Both the position numbers and the translations under genes were made by a program. 64,000 nt of DNA from Caenorhabditis elegans. Taxonomy: Eukaryota > Nematoda > Chromadorea > Rhabditida > Rhabditidae. The notes beneath the pieces were generated by a model. That model was given only the letters and a program-made list of their open reading frames with translations. It was not told the origin of the DNA and searched no databases. Of the stretch, positions 36,453-49,900 are shown one piece after another; position 1 is the first letter of the stretch; every line of letters starts with the position of its first letter. Location of the stretch: assembly GCF_000002985.6 (NCBI RefSeq), contig NC_003284.9, forward strand, positions 3,658,001-3,722,000. The letters are read 5' to 3'.

Positions 36453-36987
36453 CGCTCACACGACGACACGGCATCCAGAGGCACTAGCGCAGTTAATTTT
36501 TGACGCTCTAGACTAACAATGGGACTCTTTTAACTCAATGAACATATGACAAATGTTCACGGATTCTCGTGTGATTGCGCACGAAACAGAGCGTTACGGT
36601 GGGCGCAAGGCCGTTACGGAAAATGGTAATGACGGTCATAGGTCCAATTATTATACATATGTGATAGTAAAATGTAAACAAAAACTAGCATGTTCGCAGT
36701 AAGTTTCAGAATGTAGAGAAGAAAACAGAAATCTATGTGGAAATATAATCTAGCAATCATCCTGGAACTTATCAAATGCTTTCAATGTACGACAGGTGCT
36801 AAAAAATGTAAAAATGTAGCAGAAATTTCACAGAAAAGGTAAACTAAAATCATAAAAGAACTCGCACCCCCAATTTCGCAAGAATAATTGTAAAAAAAAA
36901 CAGAAGGGAGGTCATGGATATTTTTAGTGCAGCGCGAGTAGATCAAAAAATTTTAATAAAAATTGCATCACAATTTTAATATTTATA

Positions 36988-37559
36988 ATTGCTTTAAATG
37001 ATAGAAAATGGGCTGTAAGGACAGATTACGACTGTAAAAAAATTATAAACTTTTTCTAAATTTTTTATGATTTCGGCCGAATTAAATTTAAATTTCTGCG
37101 CAAATGAGTGACGTCATTTTTTATACTTTCGCGTTCTCTCGCTTTCTTCGCCGTTTTTTTTTTTAATATTTTTTCTTCTATATCTTCTATATTTGATTGA
37201 AAATTTGATAACACAAAATACTTTTGCGGAAATTTCAAACTTTGCCCAAAAATCGACAGTGGAGTTTTTCAAAGATTTTGTTTTGGGGAAAAATATTTGA
37301 AAAAAATGGCGAACAGAGTTTTGAAAGTAATTTAGTAGAAAAAATCTAGAAAACCGAAAGAATTTAGCCAGACAACGCAAAAATATCGAAAATAGCGTCA
37401 CTCATTTGCATGGGAAGTCAAATTTAATTCGGCCGATTCTTTGATTTTTGAAAATAGAAAAATATTTTAAAAAAATCATGAGAAATCTAAATAAATTTTC
37501 TACACTTTTTACAGATATATTCGATCATTACAATCCATTTTCTATCATATAAAGCGAAT
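36988..37559. mobile_element. palindromic MITE-like element, about 570 bp
   Basis: The left end (attgctttaaatgatagaaaatgg) is the reverse complement of the right end with few changes (right end read in reverse: attcgctttatatgatagaaaatgg). The match continues inward: both arms carry a CGGCCGAATTAAATTT block and a caaatgagtgacg block at mirrored positions. The inner spacer is AT-rich with no transposase. It is a non-autonomous fold-back DNA element. Confidence 0.75.
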
Positions 37560-38929
37560 TTTTATTTATTTATTTGACTCTACTCCACCTTTTAGTTTGA
37601 AAATTGCTAAAAATTTACATCAATTTGCAACAAATCTCGAGAAAACAAGTTTCGAAAATTTTTCGAGAGGTCTCATACGGATTAGAAGCAAAAACTACAC
37701 CAAGTTTTTTTCCAGAAACTAACATCTACTGCTATTTTAAAAATTGATACTTCACACTCTTGACATAATGAGCGATTAATTTGAATTATGAATTCATTGA
37801 ACTTTTTGTTCTGCTTGAACGTCAGAATGTACTTTCTATGGCAACCTTTTTATGCGTTCGGGGCAAAATAATCAAAGAGTAGATTTACAAGTATTTCATA
37901 ACAACAAACGTAGTAAGTTTCTTGAAAATTCTGTTTGGTAGCAGAAAACGTATGTACCAGTTCAAAAAAAAACGGATGGAGAGAAAACGCCTGATTCAAC
38001 GATTCACTTTTCATGTGATAATCATCGATCTATTTCCCTTTCCACTATTGTCGCTTTTGTGTTCAAAAAAAAATTCCACGATAAAGTGCTGTTGAATTTA
38101 TGATTGTCACGAGAATAAACTAACAAATTTCTAATTGAAAACAGGAAAAAAACCAGGCAAGCTTGAAAATCTTATAAAAAATATGCCTGAACATGCAAAT
38201 AGAAGAAGAAAAGGAAGTTTTCCAGAGCGATTGAAATGAAAGTGAAATCAATAAAAAAGTGGAAATATTCTTGAGGAACAAAAAAAACTGTCTCGATCAT
38301 GAAACACATCGGCAAACTGGATAGAATGGAAATTAATAAAGGAAAAATTTTCGATGATATAATCTATATTTATTATATATTTGTTATCCATTGGCTTGAA
38401 AGAAGAATCTTTGAATTAGTTTCACAAAAAAAGACAAAATAAAAATTCTGATCAGTCAGAATTTGTACAAAAAGTATAGTTTTGAGGATTAGTAGAGCAT
38501 TCATAAAAGCAAATTCAACATGAATTGTTTAAAAGTGGATTACCGAAATCTGAGACTTTGCTTTTTTAGACCCAAAACTGCCAAATGTTTTTTAAATGTT
38601 TTTTGGTTTTGTTTTTTTGAATATGTTTTTGACGAATGAGACGAATTTTTTTTTTGAGAAGTAAATTTCTATTAAAAAACAGTGCTTAATAAAAAGTAAA
38701 ACCTATTACCTTTTCTAAGGAAAAAAAACCCTAAATTCCAAATATAGCAAGCTATAAACTTCGCAATCAACCATGCACAAACATTCCAAACTAAACCGCA
38801 ACTGCGAAGCAAACTGTCAAATGGACGCAAATATAAGAGCATACGAAAAAGTGTTGGCCTCAAAGATAGTTCATATAGTTCATTGATCGAAAGTATCTTG
38901 CCTCATATCATTCCCATATCATTCCGGAA

Positions 38930-39208
38930 ATGAGACGCGCTGCCGGATCCCACATTCGAAGTAATCGTCAGAAACTTGCTCTCTTGCAAAGAACCACTCT
39001 TGAAGATCGAAGAATTGCTCCATCCTTGAAGTAGCCGCTGAGTTCTATAACAAGAAGTACTTTCCAAGAAGCTCGAAAATTTCAGAGCCAATCATGTCAA
39101 AAAGATTCTGCGTAAACACGAGCAATCCCAGAAACCTGTCGAGCCGGACCATTCTCCTCGGACGAATTTAGTCGTTGATCGTCCACCCGTGACTCGCCAT
39201 ACACCACG
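38930..39208 (+). pseudogene. frame-broken coding remnant, unrecognised
   Basis: Coding-like sequence jumps frame. From the ATG at 38930, 34 codons of Arg/Lys/Leu-rich sequence run to a TAG at 39032. A second frame reads LEVAAEFYNKKYF across the same stop. A third frame then carries a Lys/Glu-rich helical stretch and a Pro/Arg-rich end up to a donor-like GTAATT at 39209. The pieces read as one protein with two indels. I do not recognise the parent gene. Chance coding resemblance is possible. Confidence 0.35.
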
Positions 39209-39755
39209 GTAATTGCTTTTTTATGTTTTTTTTCAAACAAAATGATCGTGATATATATTTTTTCAAGTGGTCTAAACGCGATTGCAAGCACGTGTTTTTT
39301 GCATAACTTGCGTATTTGAAAATTCACTATGAATGCGGAGAATCGTGAATCTTTAATTTTCTTTTTTGCAAGATGTCATTTTGGATTTTTTTTGCTTTGA
39401 GAAGTCGTTTTTATAATGTGTTTTCAGACAATGAAAATTCAGAATAAAAAGTAGTACCGTATTTTCTCTAGTAGTAAATTAGTCATTAATACCTTCAAAA
39501 TGAGCCGAGTTATACATGTCTTTTCAAAGTAAAGTGAGGTGCAATACTATTAGAGGAAGTATGGTTTACAACACAATATAAGTTTTAACAAGATAATTAA
39601 AATTTTGTATCTTTCTACGACAAGTACATTTTTTAAAAATCATTTCTCCTCAATGCACTATTACCAATATAGGGTCTGCCCCCACTCGCTCCCTCTCGCT
39701 CTGCGTGTCGCTCTGCGCCTAGCAAATAACCACATACCAACCAGAGTTATTTCGT

Positions 39756-39828
39756 GCTTCCGTAGCGCAGTAGGCAGCGCGTCAGTCTCATAATCTGAAG
39801 GTCGTGAGTTCGAGCCTCACCGGGAGCA
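39756..39828 (+). tRNA. tRNA-Met (anticodon CAT), elongator type
   Basis: 73 bases folding as a cloverleaf. The acceptor arm GCTTCCG pairs with CGGGAGC with one G-T wobble; the discriminator base is A. The D arm is GCGC/GCGC, the anticodon loop is CTCATAA, and the T arm loop is TTCGAGC. There is no intron. The anticodon arm matches the eukaryotic elongator methionine tRNA. A run of T follows (from about 39831) as the polymerase III stop. Confidence 0.97.
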
Positions 39829-40982
39829 ATCTTTTTTGTTTTGTTTTTTTTAAATGAATTTTGTTTGTTTTTTTCAATCAGGGTTGGCACAGGTTTGTAA
39901 AACTAGACTTATGAACATCATTCCACCATTTTTGTTTTTTATTTTAATTTCTAGTAATTTTTCTAATACTTGTAAATTAGTTTTTCATGCTTCCCGAAGA
40001 ATAATTCTAATTCTGATTACAAGCGTGGGAGTAACGGGTCCCTGATTGTGAGGAAAATTTTCAACAATGAATGTGCATGAGATTACGAATAATCACGGCA
40101 GATTACATTGTCTTTTTGTTTTCTAACAAAGCAAGATGAAAATAACGAAAGGAGCGTTGAAATTCGCGCTAATGAGCATTTTTGCCACCATCTCATTCTT
40201 CTCACCTACAAATATCGATATGCGTTGAATTTTCATAATTTTCTTGTCATTTCCGCACAGCTCACCTACACATGCTCACTTATTTAAAAGATTTACGTCA
40301 AAATCGTTGAAAGATAGCGTGTAGTGGCGCAGGGGAGAGAATCCGGAAGATATTTGCCATATCTGTGCATGTGTCCTTTGACGAATGTTTTTTCATGATG
40401 CGATCATTTCATCGTCAAAAATAGGCATGTTGAGAAGGAAGGAAGGCGGCGAGAATATCTATGATATGTTCAAGTTGAGATATTTCTTCAATCATACTTG
40501 ACGCTTGCTGGTCACTGGCGAAATTCACCCGCTTTTTCATTTTACTCTAGCTTCATTTTACATTCTTTTAACTGCTGAATCATAAGAGTTTCGGTGACCA
40601 CTAGTAATCCCTTTCTGTACATTACCCGCTTCGCTTTTTCTTTTTCCTTTTTGTCATTCTGCACTCCGGAGCACAAAATCAAGTACATATCGATTTTTAT
40701 CATCGTTCCTTGTTGTGTTTTTTTTTCCATGATGTCATTCCACAGTCAAAAAAAAAACGAAAGAAAATTGGAATTTTTCAGTCTAGCGCGGATCGTGAGA
40801 TCCTAAAGCACCCGAGCACCAACAAGACGAGTGAAAAAAGTCTAAAGTGAAAAAAAAACCATTTTCATTTCGGTGCGCAAAATAGCCCATTTGTCGGCTG
40901 TTCTTAACGACCCAATCAACGGCTCACGGGTAAAAGAGAATATTTGGAGACGTGCGGCGCCATAACGGCGTCACCGATCCAG
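39829..40982. other. region between tRNA and the kinase-like gene
   Basis: The oligo-T Pol III terminator is followed by AT-rich sequence and then a moderately GC-richer stretch (about 40780-40980) just upstream of the long-isoform start. It is probable promoter and 5' UTR, and no gene is seen. Confidence 0.5.
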
Positions 40983-43900
40983 ATGATGATTGTGAGCACT
41001 CCCAACTTGCCAAAGACATCAATTTGTCTAACTGTGGAAGATTTTACAGAACCGTTACGGTATTGGTTTTGTGAATTAATTGGGTTTCTGTTTCAATACC
41101 TCTAGTATTGGTTTTGTTAGTATTTTGGTATTTTTCAGAAGAAAAATGTTCATAAAGGTCCGTCATTTTTTGACTGTAAAATGTTTAAAAAAGTTCAAAA
41201 ATGAGTAGTTAAAACTGTTTCTTCACTGATGCTATTCCATCTTTGAAATTTCAAAAAAAAAAGTAAAAAATTTGAGAATAAAATTTAAACCTACTAGATT
41301 ACGAAAAGTCTGCATATCGAGATTACCGCATCCATACTTAAACCAACGCCTTACATTCTTCCAGCCGCCGTTCCCTTCCCAAAGAGGAAAGTCCCAGAAG
41401 TGGACTCAAGCCCCATGACACGCTCGGCGCCGATGATCGGCGCCAATCAGCTTGCAGTATTGCCGAGCGCCGGATTGAGGAGCACAGGTACGTCGCAATG
41501 GATAATCTCAGATTTTAAGGATATTTATTAAAACAAATCAACGTCAGCGAGGCGTTTTCGATATTCTTAGTATTTGAACTGGTTTTTTTTTGGTTCGAAT
41601 TTTTTCAATTTTTTGCCTTTTTTTTGGTTTTTGAAATATTTAAGTTTTCAGTTTTTAGAAATAAATTCACTACTGCAGTTTTTTGTTCTTTTTTCAATAT
41701 TGTAGAACTCGAGAATTGGTCGAATTGCCAAAATCTTGATTTTTGCTGAAAATTCCACAAAAGCATAGGCTGAAATAAGTTACCTTTCTAACTTTGTATG
41801 TAGGTTTTTTTAATTCAAAAATTTAATTTAAAAATTCAAATTTTTTGTGTTTTTGTTAAGCCAGAAGCACTGTTACATATTCCTCGTATACAAAAATTAC
41901 ATGCATTAGCTTTTTAGTTTTTCTTTTGTCGGTAACGTAAATTAACAAAATTGTTCAAAATAATGTTATTAGTTGCTCTAAAAAAACAAGAAAACATCAT
42001 TTCTGATGGGCACAGTGGCTGAAAAAATAATCACCTCTCTAAGAGCTTTTTGGAATTTGATCATAATTCTACTAACATAATTTGTCACTTTTATCTTGCA
42101 AAATTGTTTTGAAATAAATAAAAATCTGGTGTTCTTTGAATTTTCAACACGCCAAACTGCATAATTCAATGATCTTTGAAACTCCTCCTAGAAACATCGT
42201 TTCCAATAAAATATCTCTCAAAGATGAGTCGACAATTATTACAAGCCGCATAAAAATAGCTTTATAAGATTATTTCTTGCCTTTTCCTTCTTAGTCCTAC
42301 TCTGAAAATTTTTATTTCTTCAGAAAATACAGCTCCTACGGAATAGAAGCACCTACTCCAATCGGTATACCAAGTGAAGAACAGAAAAGTCCAGAACGGT
42401 CTCCTTCAATTACTTATAATACACGACAACCTGTCAGGAGTCTGTCTGCTGGGTGGAAGGAATCGTTCAGGGTATTGTTTTTGTATAGTTCTCAATAACT
42501 GTTTTTAATTTTTTTCAAAAGTTTATAGAGAAAGCTCAACATTTTCCGGCGGCCCAGTCCATCTTCATTAAGCTCCCGTTCAACTCAACATTTTCTATCG
42601 CCCAGTCCTGAAATGTCCTGCAAAACGAATCAAGAATCTGTGAAGGTAATACAAAATTTTTTATTATGTTTTAAAAAAGCATATAGAAAATTCCAGATGA
42701 AAAAGTCCATCTCCTTCAGTGAAACCACTCGCAATGCACTACGTCGATCGTTTCGTCACAAAGTTAGTTGTTTGTTTACTGTTGAACTCTCAGGGCAAAG
42801 ATCTTGATTATCAAAGGAGGAGTTTCGGTTTTAAGTTTTTTGTAGAAATATGCTTGAAATGGGTCTGAACGCCAAATTTTCTAATAAAATTCTGAAAAAA
42901 ATTATCTAAAATGTTTTATGGTGATTCAAAAATTCAGGCCAACTTTAGCTAAATTCTTGGGAAAGCATTAAACTTTTTTTAGCAATCGAATATTTTAACT
43001 ATTAAAAAAGTTTAAAAAAATTAAACACAATTTTATTTTAAAATTTGAGACATTTTGAACGTGGGGTATTGTTCTTGAATGTCTTGTTTAAAATGTTAAA
43101 AGATCCGAAATTTGAGACGTTGCTTTTTTAGACCTAAAAATGACCCAAAACTATCGAATTTTGTAATGAGATGTTTTGAAAATTTCTCAAGAAAAAGTTA
43201 TGATGATTCAAATTATTGGAAAAAGGCTCGTTTTAGCTGAAATTACAAAAATCACAATAAATATCTTTTTGCGACTCTCCCCTTCAGCATGTGAAGTGGA
43301 CTGGCAGCCGATGTCGAAAAATACCAAAAATGTGTCGAAAAATGTAGAAAAATAAAAAAAAATCGGTGTGTTTTTTACATTGATCTACACGCATGAATAG
43401 GGGGAAACATATATTTAAATACATTTTTATATTTTTCAACAACAGATGAATAATCCCATTAGAAACAACATCGCAAAAAAAACTAAGAGAATTTTTGGAC
43501 ATTTTTTCACAGTTACACTCGACCCATTTTCATCACTTTGTGCAAAGTACATACGCGCGGTACTCCAGTGATTATTTTGGTTTGGTCAACTTACTGTTTG
43601 AATAACCCAAATCTTCAAAAAAACTTCATCATAGAAACTGTACAATCGGCCAAGAACGCTTCTTCAGCTATTTTTAGCCGTTTGCTCTCCCTATCTATCC
43701 TTCTCGCAAAATCTCATATTTGAAACGACAACAGTTTCTTCTATTTGCTAACTTGTATCTACAAATGAATAACTGCGTAGGTGGCAGAAGCATAGGACCT
43801 CTGAACCTTTTTTTCCGGTCCCACTTGATCAACTGCCGTTACGGCACTTTTTTCATACGAGTGAGCCACATTGCAGCTGCCTGGTGAGATCGGATGAGTG

Positions 43901-46900
43901 GTGGTTGGAAAAATAAAGAGACCTACACACCGACCAATTCATTCACATATTTCATATTTCTAGCAAAAGATTCAAATCTTGATGATCCTATTTTTGTATT
44001 GCTATCGGTTTGGTGGCGTTTGTTTTACCGCAGGAACAGTTGAGGGCGTGAAAAAGATCAAAAACCAGCAAACACCTCAACGTGAATAGGTCAATCACGG
44101 GATGGGTTGCGATCTATTTGAACTCATCAAACCTTCGCAGTAAAGTTTTCGATCGCAATTTTTGTTCCATTTTATTATAGTTTTGAGCGATATATTTATG
44201 GTTCATAATGTTGAGCACTACACGAATTTTTTCAAAAATGCTATATTTTCTGACGGTTCAAAATTTCGAAAAAAAAAACAAGTTATCTAAAATCTCTAAT
44301 TTTCAAAGTGTGTAATTTGCAAAAGCTAATACGTAATGAAGTATGATTCCTAGATAAGTCCCATTATGAAATTAGCTCCGTCAAACTCATTTTGAGTTCT
44401 ATGCACCTACAGTTTTTTTTTCTGACATATCTTCAATTTAAAAAGTGACTACATACATTTTCACATCGAACGGATATATGTAATTGTGTTTTAATTGTAC
44501 ATAGCTTAGTGAGTAAACAAGCCATTGAGATTTTATATCAAGTGTACGTTTGGTTAGCTTACTGTATATACAGTTTTGTCGAACATAAGTGCCTTTATCA
44601 AATGATTGAACTCTAGTAGGGTTTCATATAATGCTTTGTTTTTTTTGGTCTTTTAAGCTACATTTATCTTTGATATTTTTTGAGTAATATTGACCTCACA
44701 GCTGTTTTAAGGCATGCCTATGATACCACTATGATCAAATAACAGTGTTAAAAAATTTAAAAAAATACTATGTTTTTTCTAATGAATTTTAGAGAATAGG
44801 AACAGTCTTAGTTTTCGAAAATCGTCTTTCAAAAAAAAATTCCTTTCGAATTTCGAAGTCGACTTATATTTCTAATATAAATACTCAACCACAGTATGAA
44901 TTCAAACATTCGACATTTCTATAGATTTCTCAAAAAGTGAGCAAAAAAATTAATTGTCACTTTGCGCATTACAAACAGTATTTTGCTATTTGAGTCTGAA
45001 AATATGCAAGCTTTGTAGTTTTAAACAAACTGTATCGTGGCACAGTTTTAAACTGCAAGAGGCAAACCAAAAAGTCCTCATTATTCTGCAAAAAAAAGAC
45101 GAAGCATTTTTTTTTATGTCACCGCTGAACAATCTGAAAATTGTCTTGACAATTGCTAGAAAACATCAGACGACAATTCTAGACGAGTCCTCCATTTTTG
45201 AAAATTCGTACCCTCCTAATGTTCGTGTGACACGCGAAAACACAATCAAGGCGGGCGCTGCTGCACCAGTGGGGATGTCAGCCGTTTTGTTCTCCTCTTA
45301 TCCCCACATGTCGGTACTGTGAAGTGGTCTACACAAAACTCAACGGCTCTCAATCTCACAAGTTAGCTGAACTGTTTGTACAAGGGGCACCATTCGAATT
45401 TTGGCTGCCGCCGCATTCTCCTCTTGCTAAGCTCACTTTCAAGCGGTAAGAGTTTTCCACGGTTCCCACGTTTGCCATGTAATTTGACGACTTTGTCAGT
45501 TCTGTCATTAAAGACATTAAATCTTTAGCCTTAATGGTTTTTTGATTTGCATTTTCAAATGTTGAAGTATTTTTTATTGGAGCTCTGGGCTTTAGATAAA
45601 ATATAAAAAAATATTATTTCCAATGTTTGTATGTTCTTGTTTCTAGTTCGAGTCATTCCGTTTTCCATCTTTCTATTTTTCCTATTTTTGTCCTTGAACA
45701 TGGGTACAAGTTCAGTTCTTTGAGCTCTTCAAGTCTTGAGTTATTACATCTCACATATTTTATTATTCTATTGCCTCACACACACACATACACTAGAGCA
45801 CTTTTCAAAGGAAAAGTAGAAAAAAAAACGTGAGACCAGCCATTGAACCATGTGAGAACTTTCTTCTCTTTTCTCCAACCCATCATCACCGTCCCGTCGC
45901 TTCACCTATTTCTTTTCATACAGCTCGGGCTCATTGAATAGCCGTCGAAGTTCTTTCTTACCCGTAGGCACGTTTTTTCTTCTGTTCATGTCAACCGTGA
46001 TTTGTCGTCGCGGCGGTGTTGAAGCAACGACATACGACGCGGCGCGCGTATTTTTGGCGGCACGGGCTTTATTGCATCATCACGCTTCACTTCATCTGAA
46101 TACACACTCCAGGAAGAAATTTGGTGCTTTCAGTGTCTTATCTATTCTGACAAGTCGAGAGGATCTGATTTTCGATCTTACTGCTTTGATTCTCTACTGT
46201 GGTTGGATTCAGTTGTCGAAGATTACGGAACTTTTTTTCTCTTTTAGTTAAGAAGTCTAACCGATTTTTAAAAATTTAGTTTTGCTTCCATTAATAAGAT
46301 TTTCAAAAAAAAATTGTTTGCCTTTGTAAATTCTCACGGTCAGTGCTTGAACCTTGAAGTTCTTGAACTTGGTTAGTTGCTCACTAGTTAGCTGTGCGTT
46401 AACTTATACACTATAAGCAAAAGCTTCACTGACATGCAGACCGTGGTTTCGGGGCCTGACGCCTGCCTGACACCTGCCGCGCCTGAAATAGCTTTTTCTC
46501 GGTAATTTGGCGAAAAATCAAAGGCTTAGGTTTAATAGCGTCACTTTTGAATTTTGCGCCGCACTATACAAAACTTACGGTTACGGCATGAGACCGGCAA
46601 GGCAGGCGTGTCAGTGCCTACTAAAAGCAGTGCACATAACGATGCATGTTTTACAGTCTTATAGAGTTCTACCACTTCTGAGATTATAGGTAATTTTTTT
46701 GTGAATTGTTGTGCTAAGTTTAAGTCAACCCCAATTTTTCGAATTTACGAAAAAAACCTGTTTTATTCTGGAAAAAAAACTGCAGAAATTGGAGGTACAA
46801 CAATTCTTGGTATTTTCCCTTAAACTACTCACCTGAGGTAAAAACCCAAATTTCACAATTAGACTAACAAACTTAAACATTTTATACGGTTCCAAATTCA

Positions 46901-49900
46901 AAAAATATCTAATTAACATAAATTCTACTGTGTCTTGTTCAAAACATTGAACCATGTTAAAAAAAAATTACGACTATAAGAAAACACAAAATTCTGAGCA
47001 TTTCGTTTTATTACATACATACTTATCCACTCACCAATTTCCATTGTTTCAACTTCTTCTATTATTCATAAAAGAGCTTATGAAAAATTCTGGCAAAACA
47101 TCGAATACACTCAATTATTTCAAAATTGTTTGCTGCCAGACATTACATCATCAGTTTTTTTTTGATGGACCCTATGACTTCTCCTATATATTCCGTTCAC
47201 CATGGCGATGATTGACTAAGATTTTATTCAATGGTCCGCCTCATTTCCCTCATTTTCAAAAGTTTTGACGCGCCAGCCGAAAAACGATCACAACAAGTAG
47301 TGTGTCGCAATGAAACAATATACCAGTATTCCATTTCAGTCGCCGCCGAGCTTGCCATGTTTCGAATGCGTCTCTCTCTGTGTGTGTGTGTGTGTGTGGT
47401 AGTGCTTCCAAAAAACTTTTTCTCATCTTTCATCAGATGCTCCCTCGAGCCCCAACTTCCTTTTTCTCGTGCATTTCCACCTAGACTCGCGCTAGTTTCT
47501 GGAACAACTATATATGCTACGTCACACACGTCACGTGAGAAATATGGAGCATATAGGGGGTTGTTTCGACACCCTTTTGTTCTTATCTATCATGTTCTCT
47601 TCTTCATCTTCATCCTCTTCTTTGTTGAGTTTTTTTCCTTAAAAATTACGTTTTCTCAGACCTCCATGACTTGTCTATTTATAATAATTTCTTGGAATAT
47701 TTCGTTAGACTTTTACATTAAAGTGACCAAATTAAACCTCTCGAAAAAGTATTTGTAGTTGGATTTCAACTACGTCATTCCAGTTCCATACACTCGCCAA
47801 AATAATAATACGCTCCAATAAATAAAGAGCTCGAAAATATCCATTTTCTCTTCGAACTTTTTTGGCTCTGCTGCTTCTGCAAAAATTATTATAAACATAA
47901 TAGGTAATAGTGAATATTTTTTTAAAGAAACATGGATTTTGTGTATGAAACCGTTAGCGCTTTATTTATTGAATTAAAAAAAAATTATTTTTGGCGCCAG
48001 CATTATCACAAATAAAATACTGAAAATTACTGTAATCAAACATTTTTATAAAATTTGAAAAGCTCTGACGCTATTCCACATTTAAAAAAATACGTTGGAA
48101 CTTATGAGAATATGAATTAAAATTACCTGTTCCACACACCACTTTGTAAAAATAACTTGAGTGCAATGTTGTTTTGTCGTGTAAAATACATACCTCCTAT
48201 ATTTTCGAAACGATCGGAAATTTTGCTTCTACCATACTTTAGCAAAGTTATGTTCATGCAAAATATATGCAATTTGCAATACGCGTACATTTTAATCGAA
48301 ATATATATTTTTATTCAAAAGTTTTCAAACTTTCCCAGACAAAAACACAAAGGTTAACATGTTGAAAAGTTTGATGCACTCGGTTTGATTGTTGATAGTG
48401 ATATGTGTTTGTGTTAGTGTCAATGTCAAAGCGTGGAGTTGGGAGGAGCCGGCCCGGGTCGGTGAAACGCCGATTTCCCCTGCCTCCCGCTACTTGGTTT
48501 CTCTCTCTCTCACCCTACTACATCTCACGGGCTCCCGTCCCGTTGTCCCCCATTCCTATTCTTCTTCTTCTCTCCCGGCGCCTTCTCCCACTCTGTTATT
48601 TTGGCTGTTTTCTGTTTTTCGTCACACCGGCCGCCTGATCACTTTTCCGGCTAAATGGAGACTCTCGGACGTGTTTGGAACCGTTTGTCCATTCGACGGC
48701 CGACGTTGGCCACACCTGAACCCGTCGAGGAGGAAGATGATATGACTCCAGAAAAGACCAAGGAAGTGTTTCAAATGTTCAAAGGAGCACCGACGCGAAG
48801 AAAAAGCGAAAATGCACACAGTCATAGAGTTGTGCTCAATCAGCTTCAAAACCATCCTCCTAGAAATGCAACTCAGAGCCCTCAACGGCAGCCGAGAACT
48901 TCTGAAAGTTCGATGGATTTCCCCCGATCCGCTCTGCGACGGAATTCGACAGACACTCATGTGTTTGCCAATCGAACTCATAATCATCGAGACATTGTAA
49001 GGCTTTGTGCATGATTAGTGTGTGCTAGATCAGGTTGAACAAGTTCAAAGTTTCTGTAAATGCTTTGAGATTTTCCAAGAAAAATGTCTGAAAAATGTGC
49101 ATCCGGTCAGCGTGCTTTTCTCTCTTTGTCGCGCCAAGAAGTTCCGTTCCTTTTTCTTATAATCCGTGTTTTTTCCTCAGAATTATTCCTTCACCATTTG
49201 TAAGTAGTGATACCGAGTGCACAATCATTGAAACAAAGTTCTATTTTTAGCATAGTCATTCACAATTCACAATTCTTCGGTCCGTCATAAATCTTTCTAA
49301 AAAAATCGGAAGAAAAAGTGAAAAAGAGCCAGCGGCTCGCGTCGCCGCAACAAAACTCTCCATATGCAGGCGCCAGAAATATTTCTATTACTTGGAACGT
49401 TGTGGCAAGTCTCTAGTGGCCCATTTCGACCAGTCCCCCGCCAACCCCCTGATGCCAACAACTCTTAGGTTCATTTCCATGTTGGCGCTTCGGGCTTATT
49501 CATGAGACAAAAAGGGAAAGGAGAAGAATATTCTTATTCTTCTTACAAACTTTTTTTGCTCCCCTTTCTTTTCTCGCCTTTTTCTTTTGAATAGACTGAC
49601 TGAAAACATAATTGAGTGATGTCACCGTTAACTTGTTCCCTATTATTTTTGAGAAGTTTTCAATAAATCACTATCAAGATATATCTTTTTGTTGAAAGCC
49701 AAAATTATGGTGAAATAATCAAATATCATAGGATGACTTTAAACAAAAAATTGAAAAACTGGCTCTGCTCCATCTATAAAAAATTTAGTTCATCTTCAAA
49801 TAACCTCAATCGGTTTTTGTTGTCATTTTCCACTTTACTGCTCAATCCAACCTCTTGTTGTCAAGTGTTTTTAGCAAGTATGTTAAGTTTAAAACTGATA

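Larger units (their letters stand above)
35234..39755. other. 4.5-kb region without a supported intact gene
   Basis: Upstream territory of the Pro/Gln-rich gene. It holds a 21-bp tandem repeat (35.95-36.1 kb), a CA-rich block with a GC-richer neighbourhood (36.15-36.6 kb), a palindromic element (36.99-37.56 kb) and a frame-broken coding remnant (38.93-39.21 kb). The remainder is AT-rich, with no coding structure seen. Confidence 0.5.
42763..48654. other. large non-coding interval between the alternative starts
   Basis: An intron for the long isoform and the upstream region for the short one. Mostly AT-rich, with dispersed repeat pieces, an inverted repeat near 46.45-46.62 kb, a (TG)n run at 47.38 kb and GC-richer blocks at 45.85-46.1, 47.3-47.5 and 48.4-48.65 kb that may be regulatory. 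No coding exon is supported. Confidence 0.5.

Noticed and set aside
37114..37401. 95-codon minus-strand frame
   Set aside because: Entirely inside the palindromic element at 36988-37559.
45934..46251. 105-codon plus-strand frame in the kinase upstream interval
   Set aside because: No phase-compatible splice to the kinase exons and no domain; GC-richer block alone is not evidence.
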